A stretch of DNA of 64,000 bases from Blasia pusilla (GCA_050084515.1 CM114275.1:26474001-26538000); one strand, 5' to 3'; shown: positions 1 to 12,595, numbered from the stretch's first letter. Made by a program: numbers and translations. Notes: generated from the letters alone by a model not told the origin.

Positions 1-812
1 ATGCACCCCATAGTCATTGTTTCAAATCTTCAAAAAAAATTAACTTGATTGTAAGGGGAATTTTAATTATATTTTGGAAAATTTTAAGAAATTTTGGATC
101 AAAAATATTACTTGAACTTTTTTAAATTTTTTATAAAGGGTTAGTATTTTCATCTTTTGCTCTACTTCTTGGGGAAACCAAATAATAATTTATGATCATC
201 TTATCTTACTTCTAAAATTAGAAGATTAATTCTTTCCTTCCCCGAAATTTTATATCTACCATAATGTAAAGGGCACTTCAAATACTAACACAAATCTACT
301 CATAAAATTTTTAATACAATTCTCATCTTCAAATACTATAAAAATATATGTTAGTATTACAAAATTTATATTTTAATTTTCGAACGTCTCTCTTCTTAAT
401 ACTTGATCCTCTCAACCAATAAGATCGTTCGAAAATGAAAAATGAAGTTATTTTTTAAATTTAATTAAAAAATTGATCACCAATAAATGAAAAAATTAAT
501 GTAAATTTCTTGTAAAGTAGTTTAAATTCCCTTGATTGCATTGCACATCCACTTTATGGTTACATGTGTATTGAAAGATGAAGAGAAATGAAATTATAAT
601 ATCCGTGCTGCAATTTTTGAGGCAACCAGGAATTTATGAGCACCAACCCCTATTAAGATCCATCGTCAAATAAGTGGTGAGCCAGAACCTCGGATGGTCA
701 ACACAAAACTAGAAAGGATAATCAACCTTGGGAGAGTGAGGAAAAGATGTTACATGGTTTCCCACCAGGGTCAAGCAGTTTTTCCATTGAACCAGTACAT
801 GTGTATCATATT
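1..812. other. AT-rich gene-free stretch
   Basis: No supportable reading frame, RNA gene or repeat boundary is visible. The DNA is AT-rich with homopolymer runs. It flanks the Copia element that begins at 813 and carries one copy of its target site (TCATA, 806-810). Confidence 0.6.
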
Positions 813-1136
813 TGAGAAATGCGGAATGAATTGAAATTGCGTTTGTACTCTCTGTGTTCTCTGTGTTGATAGATTGAAAGCCGATACATAAGTAGTAAAG
901 TCTGCTCTAAACTAAGAGCCGTAATCAAAAGACGTGACGGTAACTGTGTCACTTCAAAAATGTCTCATAGCTATGTATCGTTTCGCAAGATGAAACGTTA
1001 CTAGCAGTAATCAATGGTCATAAACAGAACATTGATTCTAATCTAATCTAGATCGTTCGTATGGATTGATTCGTGTGATCAATTCTTGGATCAGTACTCT
1101 GATGATTTTTTTCGCTAGACTAATTGATTTCCTACA
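813..1136 (-). repeat. Copia 3' LTR
   Basis: Read on minus it starts TGTAGGAAATC and ends CATTTCTCA. It is a direct repeat of 5624-5937 with few differences. The purine tract inside it (plus strand 1137-1150, pyrimidine-rich) fits the 3' LTR position for a minus-strand element. Confidence 0.9.
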
Positions 1137-1156
1137 CTCCCACTCAGGGGAACAAA

Positions 1157-3009
1157 TCAGCCATTTTCATTACTAGTTAGCTCTAGAGATTTAGTATGTT
1201 TCTGATGAGGTCCTTTCTGTAAACCCTTAGTAAAAATATCTGCAGTCATCTTTGCTGTTGAAATATAGGTCAAAATAATTTCGCCACTTGATACTTGATC
1301 TTTGATAGAATGGTATTGAATGTCGATTTGTTTGGTGCGGTCATGATGTTTTGTAGAACTGACCAAAGCAATATCACTTTGGTTGTCACAGAAGATCTTA
1401 GTTATCTTCTGAGCAAAACCAATTTCTTAAAGTAATCTTCTGATCCAAATAGCTTCAGTGCTAGTTTTAGTCATTGCAATGTACTCATACTTGGTACTTG
1501 AAAGAGCAACTGACTTTTGTTTTCTACTTGCTCAACTAATTGCTCTTCTTGCGAGGAGAAAGCAAAATCCGCTAGTAGATTTTCGGGAGTCGATATTGTC
1601 TCCATAGGCAACATCAGAATATCCTTGAAGATGAAAAGGAATAGATGAGTGCTGATATTGAAGAAAGTAATGTTTTGTCCCTTGGAGATACCTGAAAATA
1701 TGTTTGACAGTAGTCCAGTGTTTAGGACCAGGATTGGTCATGAATTGTGCAACAGTGCTAAAAGAATAGGCAATATCGGGGCGAGTGCACACCATTGCCC
1801 ACATTAAACTGCCTGTAGCACTTTTATAAGGAATAGAAGACATTGCTGCAATGTCAGCAGTATGAAGAGGGGATTGATCTCGACTAAGATGAAGGCCAAA
1901 GTCAAAGGGAGTGGAGATAGGTTTGCAGCCCAACATGTTGAACTGCTTGAGTTTGTTGGTGATGTAAGTCGTCTGGTTGAGCCTGATCCATCCTTGTTGT
2001 CGGTCTCGTTGGATATGAATTCCCAGAACACGATAAGCTTCACCGAGATCAGTCATTTCAAACTCTTGGCGGAGCTTCGTTTTGACAAAATGAAGCAGCG
2101 CAGAACTAGAGCTTGCAATGACAGTGTCATCCACGTAGAGAGCAAGGATCAGAAAATTGGAGTCCTTGTTCGAATGTAAATATTAGAGTCAGCAGTGGTG
2201 CTGACAAAACCAATGTCTAGTAAAACATAGTGACATCGTTCATACCACATACGGGCTGATTGCTTCAAATCATAAATGGACCTTTTGAGAAGGCAGACCA
2301 AGTTATTATGGGGAACTGGCAAGCCTGGAGGAAGGGCCATGTAGATCTTGTGTTGCAGGAATCCGTATAGAAAAGCAGCGATTACATCTAATTGATGTAA
2401 GTCTAGGTTGAAATAAGCAGCAATAGCAATTAGAATACGAAGAGATTGAAGTTTCACAGTAGGAGAAAAGGTCTCGTCGTAATCAAGATCAGGAACTTGA
2501 GTAAATCCTTTAGCAACCAGACGGGCTTTGTACTTGTGGATCGTGCCATCCACATGAGGTTTAATTTTAAAAACTCAACGGCAGCCAACTGTGCTTTGAT
2601 TAGGAGGAAGGGGAACCAAAGTCCAAGCCTTCATTCTAGCCATATTCTGAAGTTCAGCAGAAATGGAAGCCTTCCAATGTGAAGAGTCAAGTCCAGAAAT
2701 AGCCTCTTCATAAGATTGGGGTTCAAGAAAAGAACTAGTAGAAGAGAGCAAGGCACAACGCTTCTCTGGAGCTCGCTTCTTGTTCTTCTCAGCTTCAATA
2801 AGTGCATCGTAATGCTCAACAGCCTGAGTAATGCGAGGACTTTTTCTTTGAGCAAGAGGAGGAGTAGGAGCTCGTTGTCTTCTTTCATAGTAAAGATGGG
2901 TACGCCCATGACCAGGTACCGGGCATGCAGTGGAAGAGACCGTTGGTGAAGGCATAGCCTCTTGTTGTGGCGGACTTGAAAGAGGTTGAACTCCCACTGA
3001 AGATGACAT
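1157..3009 (-). pseudogene. Copia reverse transcriptase and RNase H (fragmented)
   Basis: The minus-strand frames 3009-2575, 2553-2149 and 2134-1532 together form a Copia RT. Landmarks are the YKARLVAKGFTQ and DYDETFSPTVK motifs, QLDVIAAFLYGFL, and the catalytic box partly retained as MDD. RNase H signs include GYSDVAYGDNIDSRKSTSG. A terminal piece (1366-1157) encodes the end with FTKGL. Stops and frame changes between the blocks show decay. Confidence 0.88.
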
Positions 3010-3125
3010 GGAAGTTTGAGGATCAGGGGATGAGCGGAAAAATAGAGGATCAGATCTGATAGCCAGATCTTCTGCATTAGAAGAAGCGAAAGATGGAGTG
3101 GTCTAAGCAGTCTGATCTTCAAGAA

Positions 3126-3976
3126 CTACAGCATCACGGGGATGATAGTTTTGTCTCTCAATCTCTCAAGACGCAAGGCTTTGCTTTGCTCACTGTAACC
3201 AAGGAAAATGCATTCCTCAGTGCAAAAATCCAACTTTGAATGAGGATCATTGATTTTGGCAAATGCAGGGCTTCCCAAAATACGAAGATGAGATAACATA
3301 GGTTTACGATTAAACCATAATTCATAGGGTGTTTTGGAAAATGGCAATGCTTTGCTCGGAAGACGATTTTGCAAATAATTAGCAGTGACCAAAGCTTCAC
3401 CCCAATAAGTCTTGGGGAGAGCAGAATGGAAAAGCATAGAGAACGGACAGAATTAGCAAGAGTTCTGTTCTTACGTTCTGAAACACCATTTTTCTGTGGT
3501 GTGTGGGGAACAGTGAACTGCCTGGAGATTCCTCGAGAATGGCACAAGTCTAAGAAAGCAGATGACTTAAATTCCCCACCATTGTTAGATCGTAATGTCT
3601 GAATGCATCGAGGTTGATGTTGTGTCTTTACATGAGCCAAAAATTGAGTGAAACGGGAAAAACCTTCGGATTTGTAATGGAGGAGGTAAATAGTAGTATA
3701 CCGGGAGAAATCGTCAATAAAGACCATGAAATAACGAAAACCCAAATGAGTAGGGGGAGAAATAGGCCCGCAAATATCTGTATGAATTAATTCTAAAACA
3801 TTGAGAGCTCTATAGACTGGAGAAGTGTTAGAAAAAGGTTTGCGAGTCTGCTTGCCATGTAGGCAGGCTCGACATGAAGAAATCTGAGAGGGATTATGCC
3901 GTGGAAGTCCGCCATTTTCTGATTTTGAAGTTGAGACACACGAGCGGCGCTGATGTGACCCAAACGGTGATTCCAC
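3126..3976 (-). pseudogene. Copia integrase core
   Basis: Recognisable integrase segments are DICGPISPPTHLGFRYFMVF, FIDDFSRYTTIYLL, RSNNGGEFKSSAF and the downstream NGVSERKNRTL. In the family the second catalytic Asp lies in SDNGGEF; here it reads SNNGGEF, so the Asp is changed to Asn. The C-terminal part (ALPKTYWGEALVTANYLQNR) has shifted into another frame (3437-3126). Confidence 0.88.
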
Positions 3977-4563
3977 AGATCAGAAATCGTGGGAAGAATC
4001 ACAGTGGCAGCTGTTATGGGAGAAAATCGGGAGGGTGAAAGGACAACTTCTCCGAGTTTATACAAATCATTGATTAAATGACATGTTGTGATGATCTGGT
4101 CTATAGAATCACGGAGTATGCACTTTCCATTGTGAATCAAGGCAGATCCTCTTGAAGTGTCTAGTTGCTTGATTGAGAAAAGATTTTTCTTCAAGCTTGG
4201 TATAAAGAGAACATTCCGAAGAATGTATCGAATACCATTAGTCAGAAGGATCTCAACGTTTCCAGATCCTTTTATCTCCAGACTAGAGTTATTACTTAGG
4301 AAAACATACGAAGATTTTTCATACAGAGTATAATTGGAAAAATAATCACCGGAGCATGCCATATGATGAGTAGCACCGATATCAAGATACCATGTGTTAT
4401 CTTGAATATCTGAAGCCGAAGTTGAATAGGCAACGATAAAGAAGAGATGAGATGTAAAATTTGCTTTTGGAGCACACAATCTGGACTGCATCTGCTGATC
4501 TGCAAGACGTTTTCGGAAATCTTTAATATGATGCCCCTGCAAATTGCAATAGAAACACTTCAT
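3793..4563 (-). pseudogene. Copia zinc knuckle, protease and pre-integrase region
   Basis: Begins with a zinc knuckle, CFYCNLQGHHIKDF, in which the last zinc cysteine is replaced by Phe. The aspartic protease site follows as WYLDIGATHHM, where Copia elements have D-S-G, so the active-site Ser has become Ile. The GAG-pre-integrase zinc region follows with LWNHRLGHIS. Loss of key residues plus later frame breaks indicate an inactive copy. Confidence 0.85.
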
Positions 4564-4581
4564 TTTCTTATAAGTGTTCTG

Positions 4582-5414
4582 CTAATTGGAGGATGAAGCA
4601 TGCCAATCAGCTTGATGATTGGACGATTCGCCATGTGGAATCGTCATAGAAGCAGGAACAAATCCTGATTTGAAAGGACCAAAGCCTTTCTGAGGAGGTT
4701 TGCCTCGACCGTAACCTCTGAAGGATCCCCCTTGCCTCGAATTGCCGAATTTGAACTTCGATTGAAAAGGGGCAGAACCTCGTCCAACAAAAAAAGCTGA
4801 GGACGGTTCAGGAGTATGCGTCTTCATCATTTTCTCCTCCCTAAGAAGGAAAGTGATCATAGATTGCAAAGTAAGGTTACTGTGACCTCGCAATGAGGTC
4901 AATAAACTGCGATAACTATTGGGCATTGATCGCATCAATGCTAGATACTGATTTTCATCAGAAGTCACCGATCTAGCAGGTGGAGTTGATCAATCAATGT
5001 CCTAAATTGATGGACATGTTTGGTAACACTATCGCCTTCTTTCATCTTAAGAGTCTGAAATTCATCTTGCAGATACATTTTTGTGACAACGTCTTGGGCT
5101 TGGTATAAAGAATTTAATTTTGTCCAGGCTTCCGCTGCAGTCATAGCGGAATTGATATGATGAACTTGCGAATTGTCTAAACGATTCGCTATGAAGGATA
5201 AGGCAATTCGGTTGAAAATCTCCCATTCGTGGACAATCCCAGCGCCGGTGGCAGGAGCGGTAGCCGCTGCTGGCTTTGGAGTTGTTCCTTCTACGATGCC
5301 TACTAAATCTTTAGCATCAAGGTGCAATCTCATGCATAATCGCCAGATATAGAAATAGGTCCCGTCAACTTTTGGGATGTCGTCAATCTTGAGGAACATG
5401 TTATAATTCACCAT
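4582..5414 (-). pseudogene. Copia gag (fragmented)
   Basis: The reading frame starts with MVNYNMFLKIDDIPKVDG at 5414, about 190 bp downstream of the 5' LTR. It continues through the UBN2/retrotran_gag-type helical region (motifs such as AWTKLNSLYQ, MKEGDSVTKHVHQF) to 4965, then resumes in another frame at 4968-4582. That second part is Gly/Arg/Phe-rich and leads to the zinc knuckle. The frame break near 4965 shows it is a pseudogene. In the intact family, gag forms the particle that packages the RNA. Confidence 0.85.
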
Positions 5415-5609
5415 TGTGAATTGATGAAAATGATAGAAAACGGGTCAAGGACTTCAAATTCGTAAGAATCATAAGTCTGCAGCCACCAATCAATCAGAAA
5501 CGAGAAAGGCGTTTGAGCAAAAGGCGTCCCCTCTACTCTAGGAATGTTGAAGCGTCCCTCAAATTCCAATCCTTTCTTGAAAATCGTAAAAGTAGTGACT
5601 AGCGACCAA

Positions 5610-5621
5610 GCTCTGATATCA
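5610..5621 (-). other. Copia primer-binding site (tRNA-iMet type)
   Basis: On minus the sequence is TGATATCAGAGC. It differs by one base from the usual plant Copia site TGGTATCAGAGC, which pairs with the 3' end of initiator tRNA-Met. It sits two bases inside the 5' LTR. Confidence 0.8.
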
Positions 5622-5623
5622 TG

Positions 5624-5937
5624 TGAGAAATGCGGAATGAATTGAAATTGCGTTTGTACTCTCTATGTTGATAGATTGAAAGCGATACATAAGTAGTAAA
5701 GTCTGCTCTAAACTAAGAGCCGTAATCAAAAGACGTGACGGTAACTGTGTCACTTCAGAAATGTCTCATAGCTATGTATCATTTCGCAAGATGAAACGCT
5801 ACTAGCAGTAATCAATGGTCATAAATAGAACATTGATTCTAATCTAATCTAGATCGTTCGTATGGATTGATCCGTGTGGTCAATTCTTGGATCAGTACTC
5901 TGATGATTTGTTTCGCTGGACTAATTGATTTCCTACA
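5624..5937 (-). repeat. Copia 5' LTR
   Basis: This is the second LTR copy, with the same TG...CA termini on minus as 813-1136. It is followed on minus by the primer-binding site and then gag, so it is the 5' LTR. Confidence 0.9.
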
Positions 5938-5950
5938 TCATAAACCCCTT

Positions 5951-6215
5951 GCGCCTATTCATCCTCGGGTTTGCGCCTATTCACCCTCAGGTTAGCTAAT
6001 CCGAGGTTACACTCGTGCCAAGGGCTCGTGCAAAACAAACCACCTTGAGCGGGCTCAAGCATGGACTGTCAATTCGTGGTGAGTACACCGTCCACTCCAC
6101 TAGAATGTCCTTCGTGAAAGACAAGGTATTGATACACTTTTTAATCCGTTATCCAAAATAGAACCTGAGTCAGGATCTTGACCTCGGGTTAACTAACCCG
6201 AAGATGAATAGGCGC
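5951..6215. repeat. MITE-like foldback element with 21-bp terminal inverted repeats
   Basis: The left end (5951-5971, GCGCCTATTCATCCTCGGGT plus T) is the reverse complement of the right end (6195-6215) with one mismatch. The left repeat is partly duplicated again directly after itself (from about 5973). No protein is encoded and no clear target duplication is visible. It resembles a non-autonomous DNA transposon and lies next to the Copia target site. Confidence 0.6.
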
Positions 6216-8384
6216 TAGGTATAAACCAACTTAACAGGTTTTCAGATATCCCATACAAAACCAAACCCCTCCCCCACCATTCCAGCTAGTTTTCGTTTTG
6301 GTTGAATTTTGAACGAAACAAATATATAACTCATAAACCCTAACCGCGCACCTCCCCATCACGGATTCCCACCTCCACGAACGAGTTGTGTAGGTTTCCC
6401 TTATTCCAATATTCCGGAAATGATCAATTTTCAGAAAATCTTCACAAAAGTTTCAATTTTCCCTTATTCCTGATCCGAAAACATATTTGTAAGGACTATC
6501 GGTCCCTTGTGTTTCTTAGCTACGACAATGCTTTCGAGAAATTCCTCTGGAAGGAAATTCCCTTGGGATCCGCGCGTACATATTCTTCGCCCACGTCATC
6601 ACGGTCGTGCCATGAATAGATTGTGCCGCCGTTTCCTCCGTCACGTTTTGTCATGTGGTTTGGTCAAAATCGCTGGCAGCGTATTGTCCCCACAACGGAG
6701 ACAACCTCACGACGGGTATTTTTAAGGCTTGCCCATAGCGGTTTTCTACCATTAATGGGAAACTCATAGAGATCAGAAGAGATCGTCGAGGGTAATATAA
6801 ACTAGTAAGGACCCGTAACTCTCATTCTCAAATTTTATACTACATCTTTAAAATGAACAAAATTATTTTTGAAAAAAGTTTAGTGGTACACACTAAAAGA
6901 GGCTCTTGTGTGTCAAAAAGGAGTATCCTCCAATTAGTATATACTAGAAAGGTGCTTGTGCGATGTTTGGGAAATAAAAAAGTTGTTTGAAGAGTTTTTG
7001 TTAGTGTATAGCTTGGGAAAGGAAGGGATTGATGATGTTGCACACAAATTCAAACTTTTTTCTTGTTGCCTGTATAAAGAGAAACATTTTCTTGCTACCC
7101 AATTGCCACATGTCAAAGAGAGAGGTGTTTGCAAATCAAGAAGGCAATCTCCCATAATAATATCGATGTAGAAGGGGATTATTATATGAAGAAAGAAAAA
7201 AGCCTCATGTTTCCCAAAAAAAAAATCACTTTCTATAAGAAGTGAAGTTCTCTAAAAAATGTATGGGTCGCGGACAAGTGATTATTTTACTATTATCTAC
7301 GATCTTATGTAGCATTCGAGGGTTGTGCATCCATTAGCGGCTTGAAGTGGCACCGCATTGGCGCAGTGACCATTGATCACTCTCTCCATGTCACTATCGG
7401 ATTTTGATTCATGTCATCTGTACAACCTCGAAGCTCTTGCTGCCCCCAAGTGCATCAAAATAGTTTAACTATCTTAAACCAACGTTTATTGCCTTAAACC
7501 AGCGTTTGATTCTCCCGCACTTTTCGAGGGTTATGAGTGAACCGGATAAGCCTCTCATTTCTTCAACTTTTTTGCTATTTCTACTAGACTCAGTGAGAAT
7601 GTCTCTTCAGCATATGCTTTGATTCGAGGCAAACTGAACAAGGGTTTTGTATGTTTTCCATTCCTTCTACATTGATTTTCCCGCCTTTGCGTCATGCTAG
7701 AACTAATTAGAACAAGCCTTTCAATTCTTCCACATTTCTTCCATTAATTAGACTTGGAGAGAAGTTCTCACACATGCATCGGCCTCTAGTCATTCTTTTC
7801 TTCCGATCCACATTTCTGCCATCGTGGATTATGAGAATAATTCTTCCACATTGCCACCCCTAGACATCGTTGCAGAGCCAAGTTTTTTGGTTTGCCAAAC
7901 AGAAAGATGTTGTAAGAAATAGAGCCATGGATAGTACAATGCCACAGATCGGGTAAGCATTTGTGATCCTCTCGCAGATCCAAGGATCGTATTACTTGCA
8001 AGTGTGTAAAAATTGGGATTCAAACTAATGTGACATAATTCCTTAGCCACACCAACAAGTGCGAACAAGATCTCTATGCCCATACACAACATGAGTGTTC
8101 TTACTAGTATGAATATTATTGGACAAGACTCACTACAAATATGACCTAGCAAGATGAAGGGTGAAAACTTTATTTCATTCCACATTTCATGCATGGATCT
8201 ATCTTATTATTGGAGAGTACCCTTTCATTTTACAAACTCTTCTCTTACTAATACTTGCACTCTCAGCTTGTAGGATTGCATTGCAGAGGCCTACACTAGT
8301 TTGGAATTATATCAAAGAACATTTTCGTTGCTCCTACCCTTGAAAATACCTTCAAACTGTGTCATATAGTAAAATCACTCACTA
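6216..8384. other. Gene-poor intergenic DNA
   Basis: Several short open frames exist on both strands (for example 6386-6725 and 7829-8194), but none shows a recognisable domain or consistent splice signals. I see no supported gene, RNA gene or repeat with clear ends. Confidence 0.5.
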
Positions 8385-8951
8385 TGTAAACTCCTCTATC
8401 ATTAAGTGTTAGAAAGAGTTTTATTAGTATTAAGTAAATTAGCCTAGGAAAATGAAAATTTCATGTTAAAATCTTTTTAGGATGATTCATTTGCGCGGGC
8501 CCAACTTTAGGAAAAGAGATAATAAATAAAAGATGGGATTAGAAAAGTAAAGTAGTGGGGTTGGTGCTTTAATGAAACAAAAGCGAAAGTAATTTTGGTT
8601 GGTGACTAAGGTAGGTAGGATAGTTTGGAAGATATGAAGGGAGTAAAAGATGATATTTTGGAAGAGATAAGAGATTTTCTACTTGTGTCAAAATGTGATT
8701 GGCTAAGCCTTGAGAGGAAGCCATGTGGCACAAGATAATATTAGCCCTATTTCGTACTCTTGTAGATCCCTTGTGAATATATAAAGAGGAAGGACCTTCA
8801 AGGGTTCATCACCTTCTATTTCACATCTTGAGTTTCTCGTGTCACTCTTGAGTGTATGGCTTTGGGATTGTTTGCTCTTCCAATGAGAGTGGATTACCCC
8901 TCTCGGGAGAGTAACTTGACCTTGGTCTATTCTTCGAGAGGTTTCTAGAGT
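8385..8951 (+). repeat. LTR-like dispersed repeat, copy 1
   Basis: This 567-bp block is nearly collinear with 32726-33291. Both start TGTAAACTCCT and carry a TATA-like stretch (TGAATATATAAAGAGG in this copy) followed by a shared transcribed-looking segment up to GAGGTTTCTA. This looks like U3-R of an LTR. No matching internal coding region is recognised beside either copy. Similarity ends abruptly after GAGGTTTCTARAGTG. Confidence 0.7.
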
Positions 8952-9109
8952 GTGGTATGTGTGAAGATGAGAGACTTGTCACCTTAGATGAGTTTAATCA
9001 TATTAGAAATAGAGGATGGTTTGGCTTGTTATTTTCGCAATGATAGGGGATTACCCCTCTTGGGAGAGCAACTCCGCCAAATCCCATTCTAGAGGAGAGT
9101 AGAAGATGT

Positions 9110-9544
9110 TTGTCAGGTATGGATAGGAATGGAGTACGAGTTGTACCGGATGTTCCTTTTCTTAACCCATACCACGTCAAGATTCCTTTTGTAGATAGGC
9201 ACTGGTTTACTCGCTATCTAGTTTATCACTTTGGGGACGTGTTCATGAACCAAGTCATGCAATCTCCAACTCTGGTGATTCTTCCTATAATCACGTATGG
9301 AAGGACATGGGATTGCACTTTTTATGTCCTTATATAGCTATCCATGGAGGTCAATAGGCTAGCTCGAGTAGGGTTTAACACTAGTTGTGCTATTTTCCTT
9401 GTGTACAAACGTAAAGTAGTTTACAATGACTTCATAGTTAGGAATTTCGGGGTTCCACGTTATGAAGAAGTGATCGCCTCGGCACTACCTTTCATGATTC
9501 CTCTTGTGAGAGAATGGAGGGTTTACATAATAATTCTGTACTGA
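9110..9544 (+). other. Two short adjacent open frames of unknown origin
   Basis: Frames 9110-9337 (75 aa) and 9344-9544 (66 aa) follow the LTR-like repeat at 8385-8951 on the same strand. They could be decayed internal sequence of that element. No domain is recognised. Function is not assigned. Confidence 0.25.
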
Positions 9545-10300
9545 AAAAGAGAAATTCTTATAGAGTTTGACTTGCATCAACCACGTCTGCTGCAACTAGA
9601 AGGTCCGCCCTGACTCGAAGAAAGACTCTTGACGCGACAACGATTCTAAGGAATGTCAAACAAGCTGCATATTTAAATGGAATACCTACGTCAAATCCAT
9701 CTTTCCACATATTTTATTTTTCTTCTCTAGTAACGCATATAAATTATAACAATTTCTTTTCATAAATCAGAAATGAAATTCTGGAAAATTTTCATTTAAA
9801 AAAATTTCTCTCAAAAATCATAACAAAATGTAGAGCCAACACTCAAGGAGGAGAAGGTTACACACGTATGTGGGTCAACAAGGAGAGGTCCTTGTGTGTC
9901 CTTACAGATAATGCGTTCTTCCAAGCTTTTCTTGGTACTTTTTGAGATTGGATGGTCTCTATGGACTCTTTTACAAAGAAGAAAAGGCATTATGCATAGA
10001 ACGGGACATGATTTAAGAAGTCAATTGGATCACAAGTCAAGTCCCGCATTGAAGTAGTAGAGAGAAAGAAAAAACGTCCCTCAAAAACTCAATAAATTTA
10101 ATACAAAATCCCGGTGTCATAAAGACTAGTTTCTCCAAAACTCGTCTCAATGCATGGTGCATTATTTCACTCAAATCCTTCTATTCCAAAACAAATTCAA
10201 AACTTTGTGCTTGCCCTATAAACTCATCCACATTCCTATGCAAATTGAATCTAACTGATGTTGGTATCCCACAATGGTGAAGAGGTATCATTGCCACTGG
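9545..10300. other. AT-rich intergenic DNA
   Basis: No supported gene or element ends are visible. Confidence 0.5.
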
Positions 10301-10301
10301 A

Positions 10302-10830
10302 AGGTAAACCCACCATACAAGGTTGCACACGAACAAATTCCATGTTTGCAAACATGTCCATGTCTATGGACTTATGTCTGTCTCTAGGACGGACATGTTT
10401 GTGCGGGTGCAGATATCCGCATCTCGCACTTGAACCTGCCCTATCCGCAATGTACACATGGGCTCGGCCATCTCGCACCCAATCTAAGAACCCGTCGCCC
10501 GTTTTGTAGCTAGCCCGCACCGGCCCGCCCTAAGCCCGCATGGGCCTATGGAGGGAGGGCTCCGCCCACCATACAAGGTTGCATACGGACAAAGTCTGTA
10601 TCCACGAACATGTCCCTCCCTAGGGTGGATATGTCCATGCGGACGCACGTATCATAGCTTGGGCTTAGGGCGGGCCCGTACGAGCTACGTGCGGGCTGAT
10701 TCTTGCCTGCCTCCCTTAATCTGAACCCGCATCCGTTCCCACATCCCAAGCCTGCGCGGGCCACTAGAATATTGAGAAAATCTGGGCTGGGGATCCCTGG
10801 GGCATGTATATTTCCGTACAACCATGTCAC
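10302..10830 (+). repeat. GC-rich GGTTGCA repeat, two units
   Basis: Two units each begin CACCATACAAGGTTGCA (at about 10311 and 10567). Each runs through GC-rich text with repeated CCCGC/GGGCC words, and the second ends near CCGTACAACCATG. They belong to the same family as 10975-11370, 12095-12595 and 54381-54788. The second unit is either a tandem duplicate or inserted in the first. Open frames here are compositional artefacts. Confidence 0.65.
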
Positions 10831-10974
10831 CATAGTTTGTCTCTTTGCATAACTATCCTCTACATAAACTTTCTCAACATAAATGTTACCCTCCAAAAAA
10901 TATCTTGGATAGTTGACACTCCCATTGAATATTGTGAATATGATCCTTGTATCTCTACATATACCACCACTATG

Positions 10975-11370
10975 GAGAAAAAGTCAAACCTGTTGTTAGC
11001 TCCTAGGTTGCGCAGGGACAAAGTTCCCGTAGCCTACATCTGAGCCTGCCGTGCCCACGACGTTAACCCACGCTCCACCACCCGGTACCCAATTGGATGA
11101 CGCGTATCTTATTCTCACCACCTATTCTATATTTCGCACCCAACCTGTAGAGGCCCGTACCAAGCCCGCTCTCTACGACCCTACCATAGGCCAATGCAAG
11201 CCACGCGCGGGCTTGATGCGGGCATGACGATGGGCTCATAGCGTGCACACCCGTTTCCGCGTCCCACGTCCGTGCGGGATACCAAAAAACCTGGGCGGGC
11301 GACTCGTTGGGCATGTCCATCCCCTGGACGGCTGGACAAGTCCATTATATTTTTGTGCAATTATGGCTAG
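10975..11370 (+). repeat. GC-rich GGTTGCA repeat, diverged copy
   Basis: Starts near CCTAGGTTGCGCAGGGACAA and ends near GGGCATGTCCATCCCCTGGA followed by TTTTTGTGCAATTATGG. The order of internal blocks matches the 54381-54788 copy. The termini are degenerate. Confidence 0.55.
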
Positions 11371-12094
11371 CTCATTCAACCAAAACCTATTTGTTGATAG
11401 ATATTCCTATCCTCCCAAAAATGAAGGATAAATCCAAAAGCGAAATCATTAATGAGAGCTCAATTATAAGCCTTATTCTTGCTCGACAAATTGTTCATAA
11501 ATTCACATTTGTAAGTAAAAGGAAAAAAATTTGTTTGAAAAAAGCAAGGGCTTATAGAGATGGAGTTACATGGGAGTAGGGTTTTTTTTTAAGGAAACGG
11601 GCGTCGACATCTGTTATAAAAAATAAAGATAGAGAGAATATATTTTCAGTAATATTAGAGAATTTATGAGACTTTCTATTTTTTTTGGTGGGTTGTGAAA
11701 ATTTTCAAATCCATCTAATGGTTGAAAAAATTCTATAGCACCAAAGTTTATGAGAATAAATAGATAAAGCACTAAATTAAGATTTAGGAGTTTCTTAAAC
11801 TTCTAGAGATTTTTTTATGGGGATGGATGTCGTGGAATATTTATGAATGCTTTTCACTACAAGCTTGTATTATAACGTAAGCTTAGGAGTAGGAAAGCCA
11901 ATTGTTCCATACTATCTACAAAAGTCGTTGTAGTTTCAATTTGCTATTTTCTCAAAGCATCTTACATGAATGGTTAAACTTATTCCTTCACAAACTACTA
12001 CATTTTATGTGAATTTATAGGTTTGTAGATTCGAATTATAGTTGCATTGTTCTTGAAAGTTTTTTAAGAGTGTTATCCGAGTGTTAAAAAAAAG
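11371..12094. other. AT-rich spacer between repeat copies
   Basis: AT-rich, with no supported gene. The short frame 11307-11579 shows no domain. Confidence 0.5.
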
Positions 12095-12595
12095 TGACTG
12101 CGACCAAGCTTGCACTTAGACAAATTTTGTATTTGCAAACATCTCCATGCAGACCCGAATTCCAATGACTCTCATCTGGGCCTATCCCGCTTGCAACATA
12201 GACCCGAGCTCAGCCAACTTGCACCTAATCCAACAACCAATCACCTATTCTTGCCACCTATTTGTAGCCTTCACCTTGCTCGTAGAGGCCCGCATCAAGC
12301 CCACGCATAAGCTGCATTGACGTGCACATGGCCTATGGCAAGCCCACCTTATGCAAGCCCTGGAGCAAGTCTTGTGCAGGCCAGTGCAAGGCTATTAGGA
12401 CCCGATGCGCGCCACGTATAGGCTTGATATGGGCCAAGCAAGGGCTCATAGCCCACAAACCCATTTGATTCATGGCCACCCCCTTAATCCGAGCCCACAC
12501 GAGCAATTGGGGTATAAAAAAAACCCGGGCAGGGGAACAATTGGGCATGTCCGTGCCATGGACGGAAAAGTCCATTTCCTTGGAACCTTGACTCT
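12095..12595 (+). repeat. GC-rich GGTTGCA repeat, diverged copy
   Basis: The left end is degenerate (CTTGCACTTAGACAAA). The interior has the family words, and the right end contains GGGCATGTCCGTGCCATGGA. A further family-type end (CATTTCTATGCAACCTTGAC) lies at about 12812-12830, so the true right terminus may be there with an insertion between. Confidence 0.55.

Larger units (their letters stand above)
813..5937 (-). mobile_element. Ty1/Copia LTR retrotransposon, complete structure, inactive
   Basis: The element runs on the minus strand. Two about 320-bp direct repeats (813-1136 and 5624-5937) bound an internal region with gag, protease, integrase, reverse transcriptase and RNase H in Copia order. 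A primer-binding site complementary to initiator tRNA-Met lies just inside the right LTR, and a purine tract (read on minus) lies just inside the left one. TCATA occurs outside both ends (806-810 and 5938-5942), with a 2-nt offset on the left, which supports a real insertion event. The LTRs are very similar but not identical: one carries a short extra CTCTGTGTT-type duplication. The coding region is broken by stops and frameshifts, so the copy cannot move on its own. Confidence 0.93.
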
